Shown piece by piece: positions 1 to 7,942 of a stretch of DNA of 17,307 nt; the stretch's first letter is position 1, and the number at the start of each line of letters is the position of its first letter. Source of the stretch: Geothermobacter sp964501815 (lineage in GTDB: Bacteria > Desulfobacterota > Desulfuromonadia > Desulfuromonadales > Geothermobacteraceae); the NCBI GenBank assembly GCA_964501815.1, contig CAZCUR010000055.1, forward strand, positions 1 through 17,307, given 5' to 3'. The notes below the pieces were generated by a model, which was given only the letters and a program-made list of their open reading frames with translations, did no database searches and was not told where the DNA came from. The position numbers and the translations under genes were made by a program.

Positions 1-2
1 TG

Positions 3-62
3 AGCGAAACCAGTGACGAGGCGCGCATTATCGAAGGGATAAAGAAACTGATATCGGAATAG
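3..62 (+). CDS. 3' end of an unidentified gene (partial)
   Basis: Reading from base 3, an open frame of 19 codons ends at TAG (60-62). The visible tail reads SETSDEARIIEGIKKLISE, an amphipathic, charged C-terminus. It is too short to identify. SpoVR and PrkA genes are commonly accompanied by a DUF444 (YeaH-like) gene, so this could be its end, but that rests only on neighbourhood. The gene is cut by the window edge, and the repeat block at 65-510 separates it from spoVR. Confidence 0.45.
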   Translation, partial: SETSDEARIIEGIKKLISE

Positions 63-64
63 AG

Positions 65-125
65 CAGAAGTCAGAAGTCAGAAGTCAGAAGTCAGAAGTC
101 AGAAGTCAGAAGTCAGAAGTCAGAA
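65..125. repeat. 7-bp tandem repeat, 8 perfect copies of CAGAAGT plus a partial
   Basis: Eight uninterrupted identical CAGAAGT heptamers occupy 65-120, followed by CAGAA at 121-125. The array begins three bases after the stop codon of the upstream gene. All copies are identical, which suggests recent expansion by slippage. Because the unit is 7 bp, copy-number change would alter spacing but not any coding frame here. Confidence 0.95.
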
Positions 126-159
126 AAGGCTGAATCCTGAACCTGCAGGAATCAAGAGG

Positions 160-510
160 AAAGGAATGAGGAGCGAGGAGTTTCGCGTCGAATTAAGGAA
201 GGCGAGTGAGGACGACGCAGACGTTGGCGAAAAAGAGAACCTGGATCGTTGCACCTATCAAACTGAAGGGAGTTGAAACGAGGATTTTTACACGAAATCA
301 AGGCGCCGAGCACGACCCGAGGAGGCGTAGCCAAAACGACGTCGACGAAGGGGCGCGCACAGGCAACACAGCAAACCAAACGAAAGGAATGAGGAGCGAG
401 GAGTTTTGCGTCGCATCAAGGAAGGCGAGTGAGGACGACGCAGGCGTAGCTGGAAGCTACGTCGAGGAGGCCGAGCGCAGCCTGACGCTGAGTCGGCGGA
501 AAAGAACCGC
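160..510. repeat. Degenerate tandem array, three ~110-120 bp units, upstream of spoVR
   Basis: Positions 160-224 and 383-447 match over 65 bases with about four mismatches and no gap, offset 223. Both contain GAATGAGGAGCGAGGAGTTT and GGCGAGTGAGGACGACGCAG. A third, more diverged copy lies between them (about 270-345): the shared ATCAAGG, GGCGTAGC and ACGTCGA blocks fall at offsets of 118-119 from the last copy. The region is purine-rich on the plus strand. The only open frame (206-538) has no ribosome-binding site and no protein-like character, so I read the whole 63-524 stretch as non-coding repeat DNA. Confidence 0.75.
445..461. repeat. Perfect 7-bp hairpin inside the last repeat unit
   Basis: CGTAGCT (445-451) and AGCTACG (455-461) are perfect inverted repeats around a three-base loop GGA, with a possible G-T extension (444/462). 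No T-tract follows, so it is not an intrinsic terminator. It may be the structural core of the repeat unit. In the middle unit the same place reads GCGTAGCCAAAACGACGT, so the hairpin is not conserved there. Confidence 0.55.
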
Positions 511-524
511 TCCCACCCGACACT

Positions 525-2144
525 ATGGAACTGGTTGACCAGCACACCAAATCAATCATGGAAGGCTGCAAGGAGCGGGCGCGGGCCGCCGGTCTGTCCT
601 TCAGCGACGAAACGCTGGAGTACATCGTCTCCAACCGGGACATGCTCGAGCTGACGCCGAAGAACATGATCCCGACCCTGTACGACTACTGGGTCCATGA
701 TGTCGAAGTTCTGCGCGAGCGCGGTCGTTACGAGCTTTACCCCCACAACCCCTATGAGACGGTGATCAACACCCGGCCGGCGATCAGTTTCTACAACGAC
801 AACAACCCCGACTGGCTCAACGTGATGATCTTCTACCACGTGCTGGCGCACATCGACTTCTTTCAGAACAACATCTATTTCCGCCATACCTGGGACTACG
901 ATTTCACCGCCCGGGCCCTGGCGGACAAACGTCTGATCGCCGCACTGCGTTCCCGTTTCGGCCGCTGGGTCGATTACGTCATCGAATTCGCCCGCGCCAT
1001 CGACAACCTGGTCGATTATCACGGTCTGCTCGGGGACCTGCACCGGCCTGAAAACGCCCGGTCCGACGGCCGCACCGACTATTACTTCGATGTTTTTCTG
1101 CAGCAGGTCCAGAAGGTTACCACCAAGGACTATCTGGATGAAATCGATCGTTACAACGCCTGTCTCCGGGAAGGGGGAGAGCTGGGAGAACAGGCGTTTT
1201 TCGCCGACGTCATCAAACGCTTTCCCGAGTTCGAGGCCCTGTATGAAAAGCACCGCCAGAAGCGCATACCTCCCCGGGACGACCTGATGCTCTTTCTGCT
1301 GCAGGAGTCTGACTTTCTCAACCGCGAAGACAATCGCTGGATGAAATCGATTCTGCAGGTGGTGCGCAATACCAGCATCTACTTTCAGCCGCAGATCCGC
1401 ACCAAGATCATGAACGAGGGCTGGGCCAGCTACTGGCACGAAAAACTCTTTCTGGCCGACGACCGCATCCGCGGCCACGAAGTCGATTTCGCCCGGGTCA
1501 ATGCCGGGGTCACCGCGCTGCCGCGGGTCGGCATGAACCCCTACGCCCTCGGCCTGCGGCTTTTCTGGCATATCGAGGATCTGGCCGACCGGGGCTGTTT
1601 CAGCTGGGATTACCAGAAACTGCGCGACCGCGATCAGCGGGCCCGTTTTGACCGTCAGACCGGACAGGGACAGGCCGCGATCTTCCACGTGCGCGAAAAC
1701 CTGTGTGACTACCTCTTTTTGAGCCGGTTCGTCGACCAGGATTTCGTCGATCGCTACCAACTCTTTGTCACGGAAAAACGGCTCAATGAAGAACGCATGA
1801 CCTGGGAATACCGGGTCGGCAGCCGCAAGGCGGACGACTACCGGACCATGCTGCTCGACAGCCTCTATCATCCGCCGGTCATTCGCATCGCCCGGGAACA
1901 GGGTGAAGACGGAACGCTGAAACTGATCCACACCTTTGAGGGCAGGCCCCTGGTGCAGGAATACATCCCAGGAACCCTGCTCGGCATCGAATTCCTTTGG
2001 GGACATCCCGTGGAGCTGGAGACCTGGGAGATGGCCCCGGCGCCGCCGCCACGCCCCGGGGAAAAGGCCGAACCGAAGTGGCTGCGGGTACGCTACCGCA
2101 TGGAAAAGAGAACAATCAAACGCGAACAACTGGATGCCGCATGA
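525..2144 (+). CDS. spoVR: SpoVR family protein
   Basis: A 539-residue SpoVR/YcgB-type protein. The family was named from a Bacillus spore-cortex gene and occurs widely in non-sporulating bacteria beside PrkA; its biochemical activity is not settled. Hallmarks are the SpoVR signature NEGWASYWHE (about 297-306) and the N-terminal blocks TLYDYWVHDVEVLRERGRYE, FYNDNNPDWLNVMIFYHVLA and HIDFFQNNIYFRHTWDYDF. Length fits the family (about 470-540). There is no signal peptide or membrane segment, so it should be cytosolic. The start at 525 has no clear Shine-Dalgarno; the next ATG at 558 lacks one too and would remove conserved-looking sequence. The 3' end overlaps prkA by ATGA (2141-2144), implying translational coupling. 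It sits downstream of a repeat block rather than directly after another gene. Confidence 0.92.
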   Translation: MELVDQHTKSIMEGCKERARAAGLSFSDETLEYIVSNRDMLELTPKNMIPTLYDYWVHDVEVLRERGRYELYPHNPYETVINTRPAISFYNDNNPDWLNVMIFYHVLAHIDFFQNNIYFRHTWDYDFTARALADKRLIAALRSRFGRWVDYVIEFARAIDNLVDYHGLLGDLHRPENARSDGRTDYYFDVFLQQVQKVTTKDYLDEIDRYNACLREGGELGEQAFFADVIKRFPEFEALYEKHRQKRIPPRDDLMLFLLQESDFLNREDNRWMKSILQVVRNTSIYFQPQIRTKIMNEGWASYWHEKLFLADDRIRGHEVDFARVNAGVTALPRVGMNPYALGLRLFWHIEDLADRGCFSWDYQKLRDRDQRARFDRQTGQGQAAIFHVRENLCDYLFLSRFVDQDFVDRYQLFVTEKRLNEERMTWEYRVGSRKADDYRTMLLDSLYHPPVIRIAREQGEDGTLKLIHTFEGRPLVQEYIPGTLLGIEFLWGHPVELETWEMAPAPPPRPGEKAEPKWLRVRYRMEKRTIKREQLDAA

Positions 2145-4435
2145 AGAAGATCGAGCAGGCCCTGAGCAATATTGACCGTTCGCTGAAACGACAGAAGCAG
2201 CCCCAGGTCCTTTCCTTCGAAGCCTACCTGGAGCTGTTGAACCGGGATCCTGCGCACATGCTGCGCAATGTCTTTCAGATCTTCTCCGACCTGATTCAGA
2301 CCCATGTTCACGAACTTGAGGATGAATACGAAGGCGACCCCGAGTCGATTCACTATATCGCCTACGATTGCACCCCGCTGTTTGTCGAGGATACCGACCG
2401 CCCCTTCTTTGCCGACCGGCTGTTCGCCAACCGCCTGGTGGCACTGGCCAAAACCCTGCAGCGCAGCGCCCAGCAGAACAAGATTTACATCTTTGAAGGA
2501 CCGCACGGCAGCGGCAAGAGCACCTTTCTGAACAACCTGCTGCGCAAATTCGAACAGTACGCCAACAGCCCCGAGGGGATGCGCTATGAGGCGGTCTGGC
2601 GCCTGGACCGGGACATCCTCGGCCAGTTTGACGAACGCGAAACCAGCCTGCTGCTCAACCGCCTCAGCCAGATGCTGGACAAAACCGCCAGCCTGCAGAA
2701 CGACATCATCCAGGCCCAGAAGAGTCAGCGCGAATCGTCCCACATTGTCGAGGTCCCCTGCCCCAGCCACGACAGCCCGATTCTGATCGTTCCGAAGGAA
2801 CTGCGCCGTTCGTTCATCGACGACCTGTTCGCCAACACCAAGCACAAATACGAAATCTTTACCGAAAAGGAATACGAGTGGGTCTTTCGGGATCAGGCCT
2901 GCACCATCTGCTCATCCCTGTATGAGGCCCTGCTCGAACGTTTGGGCAGCCCCGCCGAAGTCCTGCGCATGCTGTATGCCCGCCCCTACCGTTTCAACCG
3001 CCGGCTGGGCGAAGGCATCAGCGTTTTCAACCCGGGGGATGCGCCGGCCAAGGAGCAGATCAAGTCCAATCCCATACTGCAGTCGCGCATCGACGATGTG
3101 CTGCGCGACAGCAACCGGGTGCGCTATATCTACAGCCGCTTTGCCCGCACCAACAACGGCATCTATGCGCTGATGGACATCAAGTCGCACAACCGTGAGC
3201 GCTTTACCGAACTGCACAACATCATCAGTGAAGGGGTGCACAAGGTCGAGGATATCGAGGAGAATGTCAACTCGATGTTCATCGCCCTGCTCAATCCCGA
3301 AGACCGGGACAACATCGAAAACTTCCAGTCCTTCTCCGACCGGACCGAAACCATCAAGATTCCCTATATCCTCGATCTGAAGACCGAGGTGGAAATCTAC
3401 CGCCACCATTTCGGCCGCCATATCGAGGAGGCCTTTTTGCCCAGGGTGCTGCACAACTTCGCCCGGGTGATTATCGCCACCCGCCTCAACCCGACATCCA
3501 AAGCGATGCTCGACTGGATTGAGGACCCGAAAAAATACCGCCTCTACTGCGATGAAAATCTGCTGCTGTTGAAAATGGAGATTTTCACCGGCCACATCCC
3601 CGAGTGGCTGAGCAGTGAGGACCGCAAACGCCTGACCGCCAAACGTCGCCGACAGATCATTGCCGAATCGGAAACCGAAGGATTCAAAGGCTGCTCCGGG
3701 CGGGATTCCATCCGTATTTTCAACGATCTCTTCTCCACCCTGTCACGCAAGGACCAGCTCATCGACATGACCACCGTGGTGCGCTTTTTCACCAAGACCC
3801 ACCCGGAACTGAAAGAACAGCTGCCGGAAGGTTTTCTCGACTCGCTGGTCCGCATGTACGACTACATGGTGCTGCAGGAAGTGCGTGAGTCGCTCTACTA
3901 CTACAACGAAGAGCAGATTCGCAACGACCTGCTCAACTACCTGTTCGCCCTCAACTTCGATCCGGGATCCCGGGTGGTCAACCGGTTCAATGGCCAGCGC
4001 ATCGAGGTCAGCGAGGATTTCTTTGTCACCATTGAAAACCGGCTGCTTGACCCTGGCATCAGTGAGGAACGACGCCAGGCCTTCCGGCTGGAAACCCAGA
4101 AGGAGTACACCGCCCGCGCCCTGACCCAGGAGGTGATGGTCGAAGGACGCGACCTGGCCGAAACCGAACTCTATCAGCGCCTGTACGATCGCTATGTCAC
4201 CCGGTTGAAGGAGAAGGCGCTCGATCCCTTCCTGGAAAACGAGAATTTCCGACGCGCCATCAAGGATTTCGAAGCGGACAACTTCCACACCTACGACCGA
4301 CGTATCCGCGAGGACGTCACCTACCTGATCACCAACCTGTGCGACAAGCACAAGTACTCGAAAAAAGGGGCCAAAGAGGTCTGCATCTACGTCATTGACA
4401 ACGACCTGGCGCGCAAGTTCAGCTCGACCTCCTGA
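2141..4435 (+). CDS. prkA: PrkA-type AAA+ serine protein kinase, long variant
   Basis: A 764-residue protein of the PrkA/YeaG group: cytosolic proteins with an AAA+ core and a C-terminal kinase-like region, linked to stress and stationary-phase responses. The P-loop GPHGSGKS is at about 120-127. The PrkA-typical blocks are NNGIYALMDIKSHN, DRTETIKIPYILDLKTEVEI and, toward the C-terminus, VRESLYYYNEEQIRNDLLNY. I chose ATG 2141, which overlaps the spoVR stop, rather than an in-frame upstream start at 1997 that would lie inside spoVR. It is about 120 residues longer than E. coli YeaG (644 aa). Two odd points: the P-loop has PHGSG where E. coli has PVGGG, and there is a CTIC pair (C254, C257) in a region rich in variable sequence. 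Kinase activity is inferred from family membership only. No terminator is visible after it. Confidence 0.88.
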   Translation: MKKIEQALSNIDRSLKRQKQPQVLSFEAYLELLNRDPAHMLRNVFQIFSDLIQTHVHELEDEYEGDPESIHYIAYDCTPLFVEDTDRPFFADRLFANRLVALAKTLQRSAQQNKIYIFEGPHGSGKSTFLNNLLRKFEQYANSPEGMRYEAVWRLDRDILGQFDERETSLLLNRLSQMLDKTASLQNDIIQAQKSQRESSHIVEVPCPSHDSPILIVPKELRRSFIDDLFANTKHKYEIFTEKEYEWVFRDQACTICSSLYEALLERLGSPAEVLRMLYARPYRFNRRLGEGISVFNPGDAPAKEQIKSNPILQSRIDDVLRDSNRVRYIYSRFARTNNGIYALMDIKSHNRERFTELHNIISEGVHKVEDIEENVNSMFIALLNPEDRDNIENFQSFSDRTETIKIPYILDLKTEVEIYRHHFGRHIEEAFLPRVLHNFARVIIATRLNPTSKAMLDWIEDPKKYRLYCDENLLLLKMEIFTGHIPEWLSSEDRKRLTAKRRRQIIAESETEGFKGCSGRDSIRIFNDLFSTLSRKDQLIDMTTVVRFFTKTHPELKEQLPEGFLDSLVRMYDYMVLQEVRESLYYYNEEQIRNDLLNYLFALNFDPGSRVVNRFNGQRIEVSEDFFVTIENRLLDPGISEERRQAFRLETQKEYTARALTQEVMVEGRDLAETELYQRLYDRYVTRLKEKALDPFLENENFRRAIKDFEADNFHTYDRRIREDVTYLITNLCDKHKYSKKGAKEVCIYVIDNDLARKFSSTS

Positions 4436-4450
4436 CGGCCACAAAAGGAT

Positions 4451-4479
4451 TTTTCCTCCCAGGCCCTCTGGTGTATTCT
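4451..4479 (+). promoter_or_regulatory. Possible weak promoter for the HEAT-repeat gene
   Basis: TTTTCC (4451-4456), a 17-bp spacer and TATTCT (4474-4479) resemble a weak sigma-70 promoter. The predicted transcription start falls at or next to the ATG at 4487, and no Shine-Dalgarno precedes that ATG. The sequence between the -10 box and the start codon (GAAACGC) resembles that of the dehydrogenase gene at 7943. Read-through from prkA is an equally good explanation. Confidence 0.3.
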
Positions 4480-4486
4480 GAAACGC

Positions 4487-6721
4487 ATGAATCGGCAGGA
4501 GACCGACAACCCCAATGCGCCGGAAAAGAGCAAACAGGGCATCAACTTTGACACCCGGGTTCTGACCCGCTTTATTTACGCCCTCAACATCGCGCGACAG
4601 CACGCCCTGTCCTATCCCGACGACCACCCCCTGGTGCGCAAATCTTCTCTGGCTTTGACCGGCCTGCTGGACAATCTGCTTGAATTTCGCCCCCAACTGA
4701 CCCTCGGCATCGCACGCGACAGTCTTCTGGTGGAAGGTGCGGTGCTGGAAGAACGCAATCCGGTCTTCCGCAAACTGGCGGGTGAGCTGTTCGACCGGGG
4801 TGTGGCCGCCCTGACCTTCAAGGCGGGATTGCCCCCTGCCGAGCTGCTGCGGTTTTTGCGCCTGGCCGTGGAACGCCCGGAACAGCTGCAGGAACGCGGC
4901 GGGCTGCCCGAAGTTTGCCGAAGCGCCGACCTGGAGCATATTGATGTTCTCGGCATCGACTACCGGGCCCTCGGCGTCAGCGAAGAAGAGAGTCTGGGCG
5001 CCGCTGACGCCGAGCTGGAAGACTACCGGGCGGCGTCCATCTGGGACCGGTTTGTCGGCGGCCTGGTCGAGGGGAGCCTCGATCCTCAGGGAGGAGAGAC
5101 ACGCGCCATCACCCATGATCCCAAACTGGTGGCCGAGTATCTCAGTCGCAAGCAGCACGAGGGAGACAGCGAACTGCTGGCAAGCTACGAGGAGACCATT
5201 ACCTCCTTTCTGCGGGAACTCGACCAGGAGGGGCGGGCCCAGCTGTCCCGCACCGAGTCGATGGAAAAACTGGGGAACTTTGTCAGCAGCCTCAGTCCCG
5301 AATTGCGTCGCCAGTTTCTTTCCAGCACCTTCAACACCCTGGAAGGGAATGAGGACATCGCCGAGGAAGTTCTGGAGCATCTGTCAAGTGACGCTCTGTT
5401 CCAGGCCTTGCAGGATGTCAACGACAAGCGTTTGACCATCCCGCCCACCATCATGAACCTGCTTGGAAAACTTTCCCAGCACGCCCAGGCACCCGCGGAA
5501 GACCAGGAGCAGGTGTTCACCAGCGCCGAACTGGGCAAACACCTGCGCGCCCTGTTTCGTGAAGACGACCCCGACCGCTACGTGCCCGGTACCTACCAGC
5601 ATCTGCTGCACAGCATTGTCAGCCTCGAAGAGATTCCGCCCCTGGAAGGGCCTGAAACCGAGCAGATCCGCCAGCAGCTCGGCACGGACCAGATCGAAGC
5701 CAAGGTGCTCACCATCCTGCTTGACCTGATGCGCACCGAACAGGACCCGGCGACGCGCACCCGCTTGCTTGAAGAGCTGATGGAGCTGCTGTCCTACTTC
5801 ATCGAACTGGGCCAGTTCGACATTCTGCTCGATCTGCACCGACGCCTGCGTCGTGTCGATGCCGACGGCCTGCCGGAAGAAATGGGCGGTCTCCTGACCG
5901 ACAGACAGCTGCTGGGACAGGTTCTCGAGGTCCTCAGCGTCTGGGACAAGGAGCGCTTTGCCAGCATCACCGACCTGATTCGTGCCATCGGCGACCCCTT
6001 CATCGAGCCGATGCTCGACCGTCTGGCCGTGGAACCACGACGGTCGGTACGACGCTTCCTGCTCGACCGCCTGCTGGAGATGGGCAGCCGCATCCGCGAA
6101 CCGGCCCTGAACCGCCTGCGTGACTCCCGCTGGTTCATGGTGCGCAACATGCTGGTTCTGCTGCAGAAACTGGATGACCCGGTGGTCCTTTATGCCGTGC
6201 GCTCCCTGAAACGTCATCCGCACCCGAAGGTCCGGTTCGAGGTCTGGCGCACCCTGAAGCAGTACGGCGACCCCGAAGCCGACCAGATCCTTGCCGAGGA
6301 GATCCGCGGCAAGGATCCTGAGCGCCGGCGCTGGGCCATGGAGCAGTTGCGGCGCCCGCTCAGCCAAACGCTGCGCGACGCCCTCATCTTTCTGATGGAA
6401 ACCCCGGACTACAGCCGTGAGCTGCTGGAGCTGAAACACCGCGCGGTGACCGAACTGGCCGCCCTTGGCGATCCGGCGGCCCTGCCGGCACTGGAAAAGG
6501 TTCTGCACGACAAAAGCCTGCTGCACCTGCAGGGGCTGGCCCGACTCAAGTTTGCCATCGTGCAGTCACTGGAACGCTACCCCTACAAAAAGGTGCGCCC
6601 CATTCTCGAACTGGTGGCGGCCGGCGGCGGAAAAATCGCCGAACAAGCCCGACACATCCTGCAGCGCAGGGACGTCGCCCAGCGTGAAAAGATGGGGCGG
6701 CTGCACCGGAGGCCCAGGTGA
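4487..6721 (+). CDS. HEAT-repeat protein with an N-terminal domain shared with the adjacent HD-GYP protein
   Basis: A 744-residue, soluble, highly charged, mostly helical protein. Residues about 27-160 form a domain beginning with an ALxxARxHALSYPDDHPLV-like helix, then DSLLVEGAVLEE and AALTFKAGLPPAELLRFL. A related arrangement occurs in the N-terminus of the next gene. The C-terminal third (about 500-735) has repeated paired helices of HEAT/PBS-lyase type, for example DPFIEPMLDRL, VRRFLLDRLLEM, HPHPKVRFEVWRTLKQYGDP and LGDPAALPALEKVL. Such repeats usually bind protein partners; no catalytic motif is seen. The middle (about 190-490) is helical and unassigned. The ATG at 4487 lacks a ribosome-binding site. 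The 3' end overlaps the HD-GYP gene by GTGA, so the pair is almost certainly co-translated. Role unknown; a scaffold or regulator in PrkA or HD-GYP signalling is inference. Confidence 0.85.
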   Translation: MNRQETDNPNAPEKSKQGINFDTRVLTRFIYALNIARQHALSYPDDHPLVRKSSLALTGLLDNLLEFRPQLTLGIARDSLLVEGAVLEERNPVFRKLAGELFDRGVAALTFKAGLPPAELLRFLRLAVERPEQLQERGGLPEVCRSADLEHIDVLGIDYRALGVSEEESLGAADAELEDYRAASIWDRFVGGLVEGSLDPQGGETRAITHDPKLVAEYLSRKQHEGDSELLASYEETITSFLRELDQEGRAQLSRTESMEKLGNFVSSLSPELRRQFLSSTFNTLEGNEDIAEEVLEHLSSDALFQALQDVNDKRLTIPPTIMNLLGKLSQHAQAPAEDQEQVFTSAELGKHLRALFREDDPDRYVPGTYQHLLHSIVSLEEIPPLEGPETEQIRQQLGTDQIEAKVLTILLDLMRTEQDPATRTRLLEELMELLSYFIELGQFDILLDLHRRLRRVDADGLPEEMGGLLTDRQLLGQVLEVLSVWDKERFASITDLIRAIGDPFIEPMLDRLAVEPRRSVRRFLLDRLLEMGSRIREPALNRLRDSRWFMVRNMLVLLQKLDDPVVLYAVRSLKRHPHPKVRFEVWRTLKQYGDPEADQILAEEIRGKDPERRRWAMEQLRRPLSQTLRDALIFLMETPDYSRELLELKHRAVTELAALGDPAALPALEKVLHDKSLLHLQGLARLKFAIVQSLERYPYKKVRPILELVAAGGGKIAEQARHILQRRDVAQREKMGRLHRRPR

Positions 6722-7893
6722 ACAAGGAACATCCCGCACGCACTTTCTGCCGGCACCTGGCTACGGCGCTGGCGACCGCCAGTCTCTACGACAGCGGCCA
6801 TGCCCAGGTGCGCCGGCTGTGCCAGCTCGCCGCCGGTGCCGTTCGCCCCCTGCTCGACGCGAAAGGGCTGCCCCTGCTTTTCGTGGAGGACGAACTGGTC
6901 CTGGAAGGGCGCAGCCTGGGTCGCGGCATGTACATCGACCGGCTGGCGCGCCAGCTGCGCCGCTTCGGCATCAGTCATCTGCGACTGAAAGAGGGGCTGG
7001 AGGCCGAGGAGATCCGCTCCCTGGTCGAACAGCTCACCACGGCCGGTCCCGAAGATCGCATCCACGCCCTGCCGCATCTCGGCATCGGCCGGGTCGAAGT
7101 CCGTTACCGCCAGGCCGACGAGCGGACGGACGACGTCATCGATGAACGCAATTTCCGCGTCGAGGACCTCCCGGAAATCGAAGTTCCCTCCGACTCCGTC
7201 GAACAGGTTTCGGAAGAAGAACTGGCCCGTTTTGCCGAGATCTGCGAGGCGGTGCGGCGCAAACGCCGCCTGCACGTGGTCGGCATTTCAGAAATCGTCG
7301 CCCGCTTTGTCGCCGCCTTTACCAGTGAAGCCGGCAACTTCTTCGCCCTGGCGCCCCTGCGCGAACTGGACGAATACACCTTCACCCATTCCATCAATGT
7401 CTGCACCCTCAACATCGCCCAGGCCATGGCTCTGGGAATCGAGGGACAGATGCTGCACGATATCGGCGTCGCCGCCCTTTTGCACGACATGGGCAAGCTT
7501 TTTGTCCCGGAGGAGATTCTGACCAAACAGGGGCAGCTCGACGAGGAGGAATGGCAGCTGATGCGCCGACATCCGCAGGATGGCGCCCGCTATCTGCTCG
7601 AAACGCCCGGAGTTCCGCGTCTGGCGGTCATCGTCGCCTACGAACATCACATCCAGTACGACGCCAAAGGCTACCCGCAGGTTCCGGCAGGCTGGCGGCA
7701 AAACCTGGTCAGTCAGATCACCACCATCTCTGATGTCTTTGACGCCCTGCGCACCGAAAGAGCCTACCGGGGCTCGATGCAGGTGCACCAAATCAGCCAG
7801 ATCCTGCTGCAGAACGCCGGCAGCAAACTCAATCCCCAGCTGACCCACAATTTCCTGCGCGTGCTCGAACGGGTCACCGCCGCCGCGTCCTGA
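6718..7893 (+). CDS. HD-GYP domain phosphohydrolase (putative cyclic-dinucleotide phosphodiesterase)
   Basis: A 391-residue protein. The N-terminal domain (about 9-130) resembles that of the preceding HEAT protein: ATASLYDSGHAQVRRL, then VEDELVLEGRSLGRG, then ISHLRLKEGLEAEEIRSLV. The C-terminal half is an HD-GYP domain: H224, the HD pair in LLHDMGK (256-257, K260), H285, the signature region HHIQYDAKGYP (310-320) and DVFDALRTERAYR (339-351). Family members hydrolyse c-di-GMP to pGpG or GMP using a metal centre. Here the canonical HHE and DGxGYP are altered to HHI and DAKGYP, so activity is plausible but not assured. The GTG start at 6718 is supported by GGAGG (6708-6712) five bases upstream and by overlap with the HEAT gene stop. 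No membrane segments are seen, so a cytosolic location is expected. Confidence 0.88.
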   Translation: MNKEHPARTFCRHLATALATASLYDSGHAQVRRLCQLAAGAVRPLLDAKGLPLLFVEDELVLEGRSLGRGMYIDRLARQLRRFGISHLRLKEGLEAEEIRSLVEQLTTAGPEDRIHALPHLGIGRVEVRYRQADERTDDVIDERNFRVEDLPEIEVPSDSVEQVSEEELARFAEICEAVRRKRRLHVVGISEIVARFVAAFTSEAGNFFALAPLRELDEYTFTHSINVCTLNIAQAMALGIEGQMLHDIGVAALLHDMGKLFVPEEILTKQGQLDEEEWQLMRRHPQDGARYLLETPGVPRLAVIVAYEHHIQYDAKGYPQVPAGWRQNLVSQITTISDVFDALRTERAYRGSMQVHQISQILLQNAGSKLNPQLTHNFLRVLERVTAAAS

Positions 7894-7907
7894 GTCATCA
7901 GGCCAGA

Positions 7908-7936
7908 CTGGCAAGCCCTTCAGACGGTGCTATAGT
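7908..7936 (+). promoter_or_regulatory. Sigma-70-type promoter; predicted leaderless start for the dehydrogenase gene
   Basis: CTGGCA (7908-7913, 4/6 to TTGACA), a 17-bp spacer, and TATAGT (7931-7936, 5/6 to TATAAT) with a TGC extended -10 just before it. Only six bases (TGAAAC) separate the -10 box from the ATG at 7943, so transcription should begin at or beside the start codon. No Shine-Dalgarno is present, in keeping with a leaderless mRNA. Confidence 0.6.
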
Positions 7937-7942
7937 TGAAAC

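Noticed and set aside
65..125. CRISPR array
   Set aside because: The units are 7 bp and contiguous, with no spacers and no cas genes nearby.
206..538. 110-codon plus-strand open frame over the repeat block
   Set aside because: No ribosome-binding site, composition dictated by the repeat units, no protein-like pattern, and it runs into spoVR in another frame.
552..2444. 630-codon minus-strand open frame opposite spoVR and prkA
   Set aside because: Antisense shadow of high-GC coding sequence; the plus strand encodes clear SpoVR and PrkA motifs. The same applies to the long antisense frames at 3743-5380, 5384-6526 and 7898-9019.
4436..4486. Terminator between prkA and the HEAT gene
   Set aside because: Only 4-bp stems (AGGA/TCCT, CCAG/CTGG) can form and no T-tract follows a stable stem.
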